NCBI GenBank assembly: GCA_016194635.1 | Contig: JACQBC010000010.1 | Span: forward strand, 1-64,000 | Length of the DNA: 64,000 nucleotides | DNA from: Gammaproteobacteria bacterium | GTDB taxonomy: Bacteria > Pseudomonadota > Gammaproteobacteria > UBA6429 > Thiohalophilaceae | Direction: 5' to 3' | Shown here: positions 18,609-26,303 of the stretch, piece by piece | Numbering within the stretch: position 1 is the first letter of the stretch | Layout: every line of letters begins with the position of its first letter | Translations under genes and position numbers: made by a program | Notes under the pieces: generated by a model | Seen by the model: only the letters and a program-made list of their open reading frames with translations | The model's database searches: none | Told to the model about the DNA's origin: nothing

Positions 18609-20444
18609 ATGGCCGATGAATTACTGAGTTATTATGAGAAAGAATTGGCCTTTATACGGCAACTGGGGGCGGAATTCTCCAAGGAGCACCCTAAGATTGC
18701 CGGTCGGCTCGGTATCAATGATGAAATCATTGAAGACCCGCACGTCTCACGTCTGATTGAAGGGTTTGCCTACCTCAACGCGCGTATTCAACACAAGCTT
18801 GACGACGACTTTCCAGAACTCAGCGACGCCTTGTTACAGGTGTTATTCCCGCATTATCAATGCCCCATCCCCTCGATGTCGGTGGTGCAGTTTGAACCGA
18901 TCCGTGATCAACTCGACTCGACCTATGTCATCCCGCGCGGCACGCAGCTGGATACGGAGAAATTTCAAGGCGAATTTTGCCGCTTCTCGACCGTATTTCA
19001 GACTGAATTACTCCCGGTAGAATTAAACTCCGCGGCATTACTCGGTCTGCCGTTAACCACCCCGGGCGCCGCCAAGGTGCGTGGCGCCGAAAGCGTTCTA
19101 AAACTAAACCTCAAAACATTCTCGGAGAAAATTAAATATTGCGAACTTAAGCCGGAGAAATTCCGTTTCTATTTAAAAGGACAACCCCAATACATTAATC
19201 CGCTGTATCAAATGTTGTTCAAAGATTGCCTCAATGTAGTGATGACCCGTACGGAAAACGACACAGCCCCGATATTCTTAGGCGCCGATGTAATTAAGCC
19301 CGTGGGGTTTGGACCCGATGAAGGGCTACTGCCCTATCCCGCCGCTTCGTTCACGGGTTACCGGTTGCTGACGGAACTGTTCGTGTTTCCTGAGAAATTC
19401 ATGTTTTTTGATGTTGTCGGCCTTGCCAACCAGATACCCGCGAATTTGGACTCCGACATGTATTTGTATATCTACCTGCGCTCATCGGATATTGAACTTG
19501 AACACAATGTTTCACAACAATCCTTTGTAATGGGCTGTACCCCAGTGGTCAATTTATTCCCGCACAAGGCCGACCCGATAAAACCCGACCACACCCGGCA
19601 TGAATACCGTGTCATTCCAGAGGCACGCCGGCCTATCGGTTTTGAAATACATACCATCGACCGTGTCAGCGCCTCAAGTTCTGCGGGTGAGGAAGAAGAC
19701 TATTATGCTTTTTATGGCTTAAATCACGACAACCGCGATACCCTCAACCATTCTTTTTGGTTTGCCTCGCGTCGCAGCGCCAAACTCGATATCTATGAGC
19801 GTGACGAAGGTACCGACATATACCTTACCTTGGTGGATCTGGACTTTAATCCTACCCACCAAGATGACCGCACCCTCAATATACTAACCACCTGCAGCAA
19901 CCGTGATCTGCCCGCAAAGCTGCCCTTCACGGTGGACCAACCCAAACTTAGTTGCGTCAATAGTTCACCTCCCTGTTCTAGGATCCGTCTGTTGCTCAAG
20001 CCCAGTAACGTGGTACGCCCGCCGTTACGTAATCACGCCCGTTGGCGACTAATCTCGCACCTTAATCTGAATTATTTGTCATTGACGGGTCGCGAGGACG
20101 CCACCCAGGCGCTGAAAGAAATATTGCGTCTGTATGATTTTAAGGAATCGTCCGTTACTCGCGCCTTAATTGAATCGATCACCACCGTGCGCACCCACCC
20201 CATCAGCGCGCCATTAAATATCGACGGACACGCCACCATGTGCCGCGGTATTGAAGTTGAGATCACACTGGATGATCTATTGTTATCCGGTAGCAGCACC
20301 TATTTGTTTGCAACGGTGCTAGAACATTTCTTCGCGCTGTATTGTTCAATCAACAGTTTCTCACGCGTATTGGTTAAAGTCAGAAGCAAAGAAGGTTATT
20401 TAAAAAAATGTCCACCTCGAGCAGGCGAAAAAATACTTCTGTAA
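18609..20444 (+). CDS. tssF: T6SS baseplate protein TssF
   Basis: The product has 611 residues and opens with the classical TssF sequence DELLSYYEKELAFIRQLGAEFSKEHPKIAGRLG. EDPHVSRLIEGFAYLNARIQHKLDDDFPELSDALLQVLFPHY follows, and it ends with the domain LFATVLEHFFALYCSINSFSRV. TssF forms a 2:1 wedge with TssG in the T6SS baseplate, equivalent to phage gp6. Its 3' end overlaps tssG by 37 bases in a different frame, an unusually long overlap for the operon. Confidence 0.96.
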   Translation: MADELLSYYEKELAFIRQLGAEFSKEHPKIAGRLGINDEIIEDPHVSRLIEGFAYLNARIQHKLDDDFPELSDALLQVLFPHYQCPIPSMSVVQFEPIRDQLDSTYVIPRGTQLDTEKFQGEFCRFSTVFQTELLPVELNSAALLGLPLTTPGAAKVRGAESVLKLNLKTFSEKIKYCELKPEKFRFYLKGQPQYINPLYQMLFKDCLNVVMTRTENDTAPIFLGADVIKPVGFGPDEGLLPYPAASFTGYRLLTELFVFPEKFMFFDVVGLANQIPANLDSDMYLYIYLRSSDIELEHNVSQQSFVMGCTPVVNLFPHKADPIKPDHTRHEYRVIPEARRPIGFEIHTIDRVSASSSAGEEEDYYAFYGLNHDNRDTLNHSFWFASRRSAKLDIYERDEGTDIYLTLVDLDFNPTHQDDRTLNILTTCSNRDLPAKLPFTVDQPKLSCVNSSPPCSRIRLLLKPSNVVRPPLRNHARWRLISHLNLNYLSLTGREDATQALKEILRLYDFKESSVTRALIESITTVRTHPISAPLNIDGHATMCRGIEVEITLDDLLLSGSSTYLFATVLEHFFALYCSINSFSRVLVKVRSKEGYLKKCPPRAGEKILL

Positions 20445-21520
20445 TTAAGAAGTTAGTTGATAGCCCAGAAAGCTTTTCGTTCTTGCAGGCGGTACGCCTG
20501 ATTGAGCGCTTTAATGCCTTGCATAACGTGGCCTCGATCAATATCGCCAAAAATCCCGTGGCACGGTTTTTACCGCCCACCACCGAAGTGGTTCGATTTC
20601 ACTCACGTCAATCGCTGGCGTTTCAATCCGCGGAAATAACCAGTCTTGAGTCCAGTCAAAATACGGCCGCGCTTAAGCAATGGCATATGGTGATTAATTT
20701 CATGGGCCTAACCGGTAGTAGCGGTATCATGCCCTACCATTATTCAGAACTGGTGCTGCAACGCCTCAAGGTGAAAGATCGATCAATGGAAAGTTTTTTT
20801 GATCTATTCAACCATCGCACAGTGTCGCTGTTTTTCCAAGCCTCGCTCAAATACAACCTCGCGCTCGAATACGAACGGCGTAAACTCAATCCCGTGCCTG
20901 GGATCGAACCCGACAACCATACCAAATTGCTCCTGTCGCTGATAGGTTTGGGGACAAAAGGTCTCACCAAACGCCTTTATACCATGGATGAATCCCTACT
21001 TTATTACGCGGGCTTGTTCACTCAAAAAGTACGAACTTCCCAAGGCTTAAAACAAATTATCCAACAGCATTTCAATATACCTGTCCAGATCCAGGAATTC
21101 ATCGGGCAATGGCAGGAATTGATCAATGACGTCAGAACCATGCTGCCGGGTATCGCCAATCCGCGCGGCCAGAATAACAGTTTGGGAAAATCCGTGATGC
21201 TGGGACGCAAGGGTTGGTTCGCGCAGGGCAAATTTCGCATCATTCTTGGGCCCTTAAGCCGCGCGCAATTAGGCAGTTTCGCCCCAGGCACAGCCACGCT
21301 GAATGCCCTGAATGAAATAGTCCGGTTGTATATTAATTTTGAATATGCCTATGACTTTGTGATGCGGATTGAGCGCGGGCATATCCCCGCGCGGATCATG
21401 CTCAGCCGCGCGGCCGCCCCCATCATGGGCTGGAATACCTGGCTCTCCAACCGCCCCGCTCAGCCCTCGGCGGAAACTGCGATGTTGGACATCCCGGTGT
21501 CATCTAGTAGGTTGAAATAG
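20408..21520 (+). CDS. tssG: T6SS baseplate protein TssG
   Basis: The product has 370 residues. Family features include ESFSFLQAVRLIERF, VARFLPPTTEVVRFHSRQSLAFQSAEI, MVINFMGLTGSSGIMPYHYSELVLQRLKVKD, SMESFFDLFNHRTVSLFFQA and the C-terminal NTWLSNRP. The first residues (MSTSSRRKNTSVIKK) lie within the tssF reading region, and the start at 20408 follows a run of A without a good ribosome binding site, so translation may depend on coupling to tssF. It is the partner of TssF in the baseplate wedge. Confidence 0.95.
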   Translation: MSTSSRRKNTSVIKKLVDSPESFSFLQAVRLIERFNALHNVASINIAKNPVARFLPPTTEVVRFHSRQSLAFQSAEITSLESSQNTAALKQWHMVINFMGLTGSSGIMPYHYSELVLQRLKVKDRSMESFFDLFNHRTVSLFFQASLKYNLALEYERRKLNPVPGIEPDNHTKLLLSLIGLGTKGLTKRLYTMDESLLYYAGLFTQKVRTSQGLKQIIQQHFNIPVQIQEFIGQWQELINDVRTMLPGIANPRGQNNSLGKSVMLGRKGWFAQGKFRIILGPLSRAQLGSFAPGTATLNALNEIVRLYINFEYAYDFVMRIERGHIPARIMLSRAAAPIMGWNTWLSNRPAQPSAETAMLDIPVSSSRLK

Positions 21521-21575
21521 ACTGTATAATCAAAGTGTTACAGTGGTAATGGTAGGAGTTTTTTATGGCTGTTTT

Positions 21576-21584
21576 TGCTACAAT
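21576..21584 (+). promoter_or_regulatory. possible extended -10 promoter inside the rightward T6SS operon
   Basis: TGCTACAAT is an extended -10 element (TG-N-TACAAT) 30 bases upstream of the lipoprotein start, in a 93-base gap that is wide for this operon. No good -35 hexamer is present, as expected for extended -10 promoters. It could give separate expression of the lipoprotein-clpV-TPR part. Confidence 0.3.
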
Positions 21585-21613
21585 GACGGCAGGTTAAACA
21601 ACGGAACGATGGT

Positions 21614-22024
21614 ATGCGCAACACATCTCTTTATAGCGGGTTACTACTGTTATTGTTGGGTTGCTCCAGCGCGCCTCCCCTGTTCACCGATGAACACCCG
21701 TTCACGATTTCACACATCCATGTCGAGTTGCTCGGCAAAAACCTGGAAAACCAGCCGGCCTTGGTTAATGTTTGCCAAGGGTTCATCCTCACTGAAAAAC
21801 AGATCCATGATTTTTTTGTCTATGCCAGTTATATAAAAGATACCAACCCGAGCCCGTATTACGATAGACTGCCGTGTTATTCCAGTGGGACGGCGTTAAT
21901 TAATGATCGGAAATATCAGTGGATCATCCGCGCGGGTGGGATTGGGGAATTTTATAACGATAAAGATCGCTTCTTAAAAGTCTGTGGAAAAAACTGTTGT
22001 ACAAAAGTAGCTTCTGTTTGTTAA
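21614..22024 (+). CDS. small Cys-rich lipoprotein in the T6SS operon
   Basis: The product has 136 residues. A short type II signal peptide ends in the lipobox LLGC at about residue 17, so the mature protein is a lipid-anchored protein of about 120 residues. The mature part has paired cysteines and a Cys-rich tail (VCGKNCCTKVASVC), suggesting disulfides in the periplasm. I do not recognise the family. It lies between tssG and clpV, where accessory or immunity-like lipoproteins occur in some T6SS operons, but nothing in the sequence proves a function. It is followed by a 113-base gap with a small hairpin. Confidence 0.7.
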   Translation: MRNTSLYSGLLLLLLGCSSAPPLFTDEHPFTISHIHVELLGKNLENQPALVNVCQGFILTEKQIHDFFVYASYIKDTNPSPYYDRLPCYSSGTALINDRKYQWIIRAGGIGEFYNDKDRFLKVCGKNCCTKVASVC

Positions 22025-22032
22025 TGACGCCG

Positions 22033-22047
22033 CCCAAGGTTCTTGGG
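22033..22047 (+). other. intercistronic hairpin before clpV
   Basis: CCCAAG-GTT-CTTGGG forms a perfect 6-bp stem with a 3-base loop nine bases after the lipoprotein stop codon. No T-run follows, so it is not a classical terminator. It may protect the upstream mRNA end or tune clpV expression. Confidence 0.35.
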
Positions 22048-22137
22048 TTACGTCTCGCACAACGAAAGTTTCACCCGGCAGGGTGGTTTTACCGATAAAA
22101 ATCCAGTAACGGACAATAACACTACAACGAGGAAACA

Positions 22138-24828
22138 ATGATAACGATTGACTTAAAGTCCCTGGTGGGCAAACTAAATGAAACCACCCGCAAGGCATTG
22201 GAAGACGCGGCTGGATTGTGCCTGACCCGCACCCACTATAATATCGAGATCGAACACTGGTTAATAAAATTGCTGGAAAACCCTGCCACCGATGTTGTGG
22301 CCATCATTAAGAAATTTGAAATCGATCTCGGTAGATTGATGCAGGATTTTAATCGCGAGCTAGACCGCATGAAATCCGGCAACACCCGTCCCCCCGCCTT
22401 GTCCACCCTGCTGGTGGACATCGCCAAAACCGCCTGGATGCTGGCCTCGGTTGAATACGGCCATTCCGAAGTCACCTCGGCGCATATTCTTGCCGCGTTA
22501 ATGCTGGATGAGAATATCCGCCGCGGTAGCGAGGTCACCGCCGGTGAATTGAAAAAAATCCCGCCCGAATCCTTGCGCGATGTCGTGCGTTCCATCGTCG
22601 GCAGCACTCGCGAATCAAACCAGACCGCCACCGTCAGTGCTGACGGCAGCACCGCCTCCGCGTCCAAAGGTGGGCCGAGTAAAACCCCGGCCTTGGATAA
22701 ATACACCATTAACCTCACCGACGACGCCAAAAGCGGCAAGATCGACCCCGTACTGGGGCGCGACGCCGAGATACGTCAAATCATTGATATCTTGATCCGC
22801 CGCCGGCAAAATAATCCCATCCTCACCGGCGAAGCCGGCGTGGGTAAAACCGCGGTGGTGGAAGGTTTTGCACTGCGTATCGTCTCCGGTGATGTGCCCG
22901 ATCCGCTCAAAGGTGTGTGTGTACGCAGTTTAGACCTCGGATTACTCCAAGCCGGCGCGAGCGTCAAAGGCGAATTTGAAAATCGCTTAAAATCGGTCAT
23001 CGCCGAAGTCAAATCATCACCACAGCCGATCATCATGTTTATTGACGAAGCCCACACCATGATCGGCGCGGGTGGAAAAGAAGGCCAAGGCGACGCGGCC
23101 AATTTATTAAAACCCGCGTTAGCCCGCGGTGAATTACGTACCATCGCGGCCACCACCTGGGCCGAATATAAAAAATATTTTGAACGCGATCCGGCCTTAA
23201 CCCGGCGTTTCCAAGTGGTAAAAATTGAGGAGCCCAGCGAAGAAAAAGCAATCAACATGATGCGCGCCATCTCCGCCACCTTGCAACAGCATCATGGAGT
23301 GCGCATTATGGACGAAGCGATTGTAGACTCCGTACGCCTTTCCAGCCGATATATTACCTCGCGGCAGTTACCTGACAAATCAGTCAGCCTATTAGACACC
23401 GCCTGTGCGCGGGTTTCGTTAAGCCAAAGCGCGACCCCCGCGGCTATTGAAGATACCCGCCGCAACATTGCACAGTGCAAAACCAATATTGCCTCGTTGG
23501 AAAAAGAACACGCCAGCTTGGGCAATAATAAAGAACGCATCGGTGAACTGCAACAACAACAGCAACAACTTGAAACACTGTTGGCTAGTCAAGCAACACA
23601 ATGGGAAAAAGAACAACAAAAAGCAACCCAGATACATCAACTGCAAAAACAAATCGAAGCTGACTATCACTCCCGTTCCATGACGGCGGAGTTACGCAAG
23701 AAAAACAAACTACCCGAGCCCTTGGCGGAGACCGAACGCAACAAGATCACCGAGCAGTTACGCACACTCATGGAACAATTGAAACAGATACAAGGCGAAG
23801 CGGCGATGATTCAAGTGAATGTCAATAGCCAGTCGATTGCCGAGGTGGTTGCCAACTGGACCGGCATTCCGGTGGGGAAAATGCTTTCCGATGAACTGCA
23901 GTCGGTAATTAATCTGAAAGACATTCTCGAACGGCGCGTGATTGGCCAATCCCATGCCTTGGGTGCGATTGCCGAAAGCATTCGAACCTCGCGCGCTGGA
24001 TTGACCGATCCGCGCAAGCCGATCGGGGTATTTTTTATGGTAGGCCCCAGCGGTGTGGGCAAAACCGAAAGCGCCCTGGCCTTGGCTGATATGTTGTACG
24101 GCGGAGAACAAAACCTCACCACGATTAACATGTCGGAATTTAAAGAAGAGCACAAGGTGTCAATGTTATTGGGTTCACCGCCCGGTTACGTCGGTTACGG
24201 CGAAGGTGGTGTGTTGACCGAGGCCGTGCGCCGCAAACCGTATAGCGTGGTGTTATTGGATGAAATGGAAAAAGCCCATTCCGGTGTACAAGATATTTTT
24301 TATAACCTGTTTGACAAAGGCACGATCCGCGATGGTGAAGGACGCGATATCGATTTTCGTAACACCGTCATTATTATGACCTCCAATGCCGCGGAAGAAC
24401 ATATCCGCGCCATGTGCGCCGCCAGCGAAGAATTGCCGGCCCCCGATGTATTGCTGGATAATTTCCGCCCGCAATTACTCAAATATTTTAAACCCGCTTT
24501 TCTTGGCCGCACCACCATCATCCCTTATTATCCCTTAAACGATGACAATTTATTGAAAATTACCGTGTTAAACATGCAACGCATCGAAAAACGCGTGCGG
24601 CAACACTACAACGCCGCCTTCAGCTACGATAAAGATGTTCCTCTGCACATCGTCGCCCGTTGTCAAGAAGTTGATACTGGGGCTAGAAACATCGAAAATA
24701 TCCTAACCCGCTCACTATTGCCTGAACTGGCTAGCGAATGCCTTGCGATGATGACGCGACAACAGGCCATAACCACTGTCCACATAGGCGTCAATGAAGA
24801 CGGAAAATTTAACTACACGATTCAATAA
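22138..24828 (+). CDS. clpV: T6SS AAA+ ATPase ClpV (TssH)
   Basis: The product has 896 residues. An N-terminal Clp repeat domain (about 1-155) leads to two AAA+ modules with Walker A motifs GEAGVGKT (231-238) and GPSGVGKT (636-643), and Walker B sequences IMFIDEAHTM and SVVLLDEMEKAH. The middle coiled-coil region (about 435-540) is Gln-rich. ClpV disassembles contracted TssB/TssC sheaths for reuse. The start is supported by GAGGAAAC just upstream. The helix-loop-rich N-domain and the Q-rich M domain are what separate ClpV from ClpB, and the location in the operon confirms the call. Confidence 0.96.
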   Translation: MITIDLKSLVGKLNETTRKALEDAAGLCLTRTHYNIEIEHWLIKLLENPATDVVAIIKKFEIDLGRLMQDFNRELDRMKSGNTRPPALSTLLVDIAKTAWMLASVEYGHSEVTSAHILAALMLDENIRRGSEVTAGELKKIPPESLRDVVRSIVGSTRESNQTATVSADGSTASASKGGPSKTPALDKYTINLTDDAKSGKIDPVLGRDAEIRQIIDILIRRRQNNPILTGEAGVGKTAVVEGFALRIVSGDVPDPLKGVCVRSLDLGLLQAGASVKGEFENRLKSVIAEVKSSPQPIIMFIDEAHTMIGAGGKEGQGDAANLLKPALARGELRTIAATTWAEYKKYFERDPALTRRFQVVKIEEPSEEKAINMMRAISATLQQHHGVRIMDEAIVDSVRLSSRYITSRQLPDKSVSLLDTACARVSLSQSATPAAIEDTRRNIAQCKTNIASLEKEHASLGNNKERIGELQQQQQQLETLLASQATQWEKEQQKATQIHQLQKQIEADYHSRSMTAELRKKNKLPEPLAETERNKITEQLRTLMEQLKQIQGEAAMIQVNVNSQSIAEVVANWTGIPVGKMLSDELQSVINLKDILERRVIGQSHALGAIAESIRTSRAGLTDPRKPIGVFFMVGPSGVGKTESALALADMLYGGEQNLTTINMSEFKEEHKVSMLLGSPPGYVGYGEGGVLTEAVRRKPYSVVLLDEMEKAHSGVQDIFYNLFDKGTIRDGEGRDIDFRNTVIIMTSNAAEEHIRAMCAASEELPAPDVLLDNFRPQLLKYFKPAFLGRTTIIPYYPLNDDNLLKITVLNMQRIEKRVRQHYNAAFSYDKDVPLHIVARCQEVDTGARNIENILTRSLLPELASECLAMMTRQQAITTVHIGVNEDGKFNYTIQ

Positions 24829-24854
24829 CCTTGACCGGTCGTGCCGTAGTTGAT

Positions 24855-26303
24855 ATGTCGACCCCTATATACGTAGTCATCACCACCCTGATCTTAGGTG
24901 TATGCTCCTCGTTTTGTAACGCCGCTAAGGGCGTTGCCGCGACGACACCCAAGAGCACGGCGACCGTGTTTGAGGATCTGAACCGGCACTATTACCAGTT
25001 TAGCGCGGAATTCTACGCGGCCTATCTCCGCCAGCAAAAACCTCCCGGCTATAAAACCGTTGAACAACTTGATTCCGCTGTTAGTACGCTTACTAAGAAT
25101 AATCAGCCTATCGAGGCCACCGCGCTGGTTGTCCAAAACATAGCGCTGATTAAAAAAAATATCGACAACCCTAAAACCCTGGACTTTGTCGAATTACTAC
25201 TCGAACAAAATGAATGGAAGAGCGCCGAGAACTTATTCTCGGCCGTCAAGGAGGATGGCAGCAAAGGGTTAATCTCGAATGTAAATTATCTCACGGCACA
25301 ATATTTTTTTGTACGCTCGCAGTGGAACGCGGTATTGTCCAACTTGGAAGGTATCAGCGGTGACCTCCCACGAGAACGTCAATATCATGCCCTACTCATG
25401 CAAGGCATCGCTCTGCAGCATCTTAAAAAACATCGCCCTGCCTTAGGGTTATATGAAAAAATACCTCCCGCCTCAAAATATTACACGCCGGCACGGATCA
25501 ATATCGCCATTGCCGACATCCGCCAAGATTGGTGGACCGATGCACATGTAGAGATCAACACATTGCTTGCCAGCCCGAGTATGCGTAATCACTACGACAC
25601 CTCCGATCGGCTGTATACGATCCTAGGGTATTCATTCCTACAACAGCAATATTATCGTAATTCGCGCGATGCCTTCCGCAATGTCGGCGTGGACAGCCCT
25701 TACGCGAATCAAGCCTTGCTCGGTATCGCCTTGACCGCGGCCAATCAAGACGATTATATCGGCGCGCTGAACGCGGTTAGAATTCTAAAAGGAAAGAAAT
25801 CTTTGGATCTAAGCAGTGATGAAGCCTACCTTTTAATGCCTTATTTTTATGAAAAACTGCAACAACCCGCCACCGCCTCGGCGGGTTATAACGAAGCCAT
25901 CCAATATTATGAAAGCCGCATCAATGGAATAAACCAGTTATTGCAAACCGACGCGACGGCGTTTATCAAAGGCATCACCTTTAACGGTGAACAATCCCTT
26001 AGCCTACAAAATAACGCCATTGATACCGCGAACCGCTGCCCCGTGGCATTTGTCACAGAATATTTGTCGCTCACGCAATATAAACAGCTTGTCGCCAAGC
26101 TCAACCAACAAAAACTCTCCCAGTCCATTGCAACGCTGGAAACACAATACACCGCCCAACTACAAGAAATCGTAACGGCGGCGCTACGGGAGAGGATTTC
26201 ATTTCTCACCGATTATATGAACCAATCACGCTACGGCATTGCCCGGCTATTGGATAAAACCGAAACACCGGATGAGACCTCCAATGTACCCGCGAAAAAA
26301 TAA
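24855..26303 (+). CDS. secreted TPR-like repeat protein (482 aa)
   Basis: The start is placed at the ATG 24855, which gives a clean signal peptide (MSTPIYVVITTLILGVCSSFCNAAKG); a TTG at 24831 could add eight residues. The mature protein is all helical with degenerate tetratricopeptide-like repeats (PIEATALVVQNIALIKKN, ERQYHALLMQGIALQHLKKHRPALGLYEKI, YTILGYSFLQQQYYRNSRDAFRNV, ANQALLGIALTAANQDDYIGALNAVRIL). It is a periplasmic scaffold candidate. It follows clpV by 26 bases and overlaps the next TPR gene, so it is part of the same transcript. I recognise no catalytic motif. Similar TPR groups accompany TolQ/ExbB-type motors in other bacteria. Confidence 0.8.
   Translation: MSTPIYVVITTLILGVCSSFCNAAKGVAATTPKSTATVFEDLNRHYYQFSAEFYAAYLRQQKPPGYKTVEQLDSAVSTLTKNNQPIEATALVVQNIALIKKNIDNPKTLDFVELLLEQNEWKSAENLFSAVKEDGSKGLISNVNYLTAQYFFVRSQWNAVLSNLEGISGDLPRERQYHALLMQGIALQHLKKHRPALGLYEKIPPASKYYTPARINIAIADIRQDWWTDAHVEINTLLASPSMRNHYDTSDRLYTILGYSFLQQQYYRNSRDAFRNVGVDSPYANQALLGIALTAANQDDYIGALNAVRILKGKKSLDLSSDEAYLLMPYFYEKLQQPATASAGYNEAIQYYESRINGINQLLQTDATAFIKGITFNGEQSLSLQNNAIDTANRCPVAFVTEYLSLTQYKQLVAKLNQQKLSQSIATLETQYTAQLQEIVTAALRERISFLTDYMNQSRYGIARLLDKTETPDETSNVPAKK

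Noticed and set aside
22021-22110. Continuation of the small lipoprotein in another frame after its stop (possible frameshift)
   Set aside because: The +1 frame downstream is open for about 30 codons, but upstream in that frame a stop lies close by, and the composition is not convincingly protein-like.
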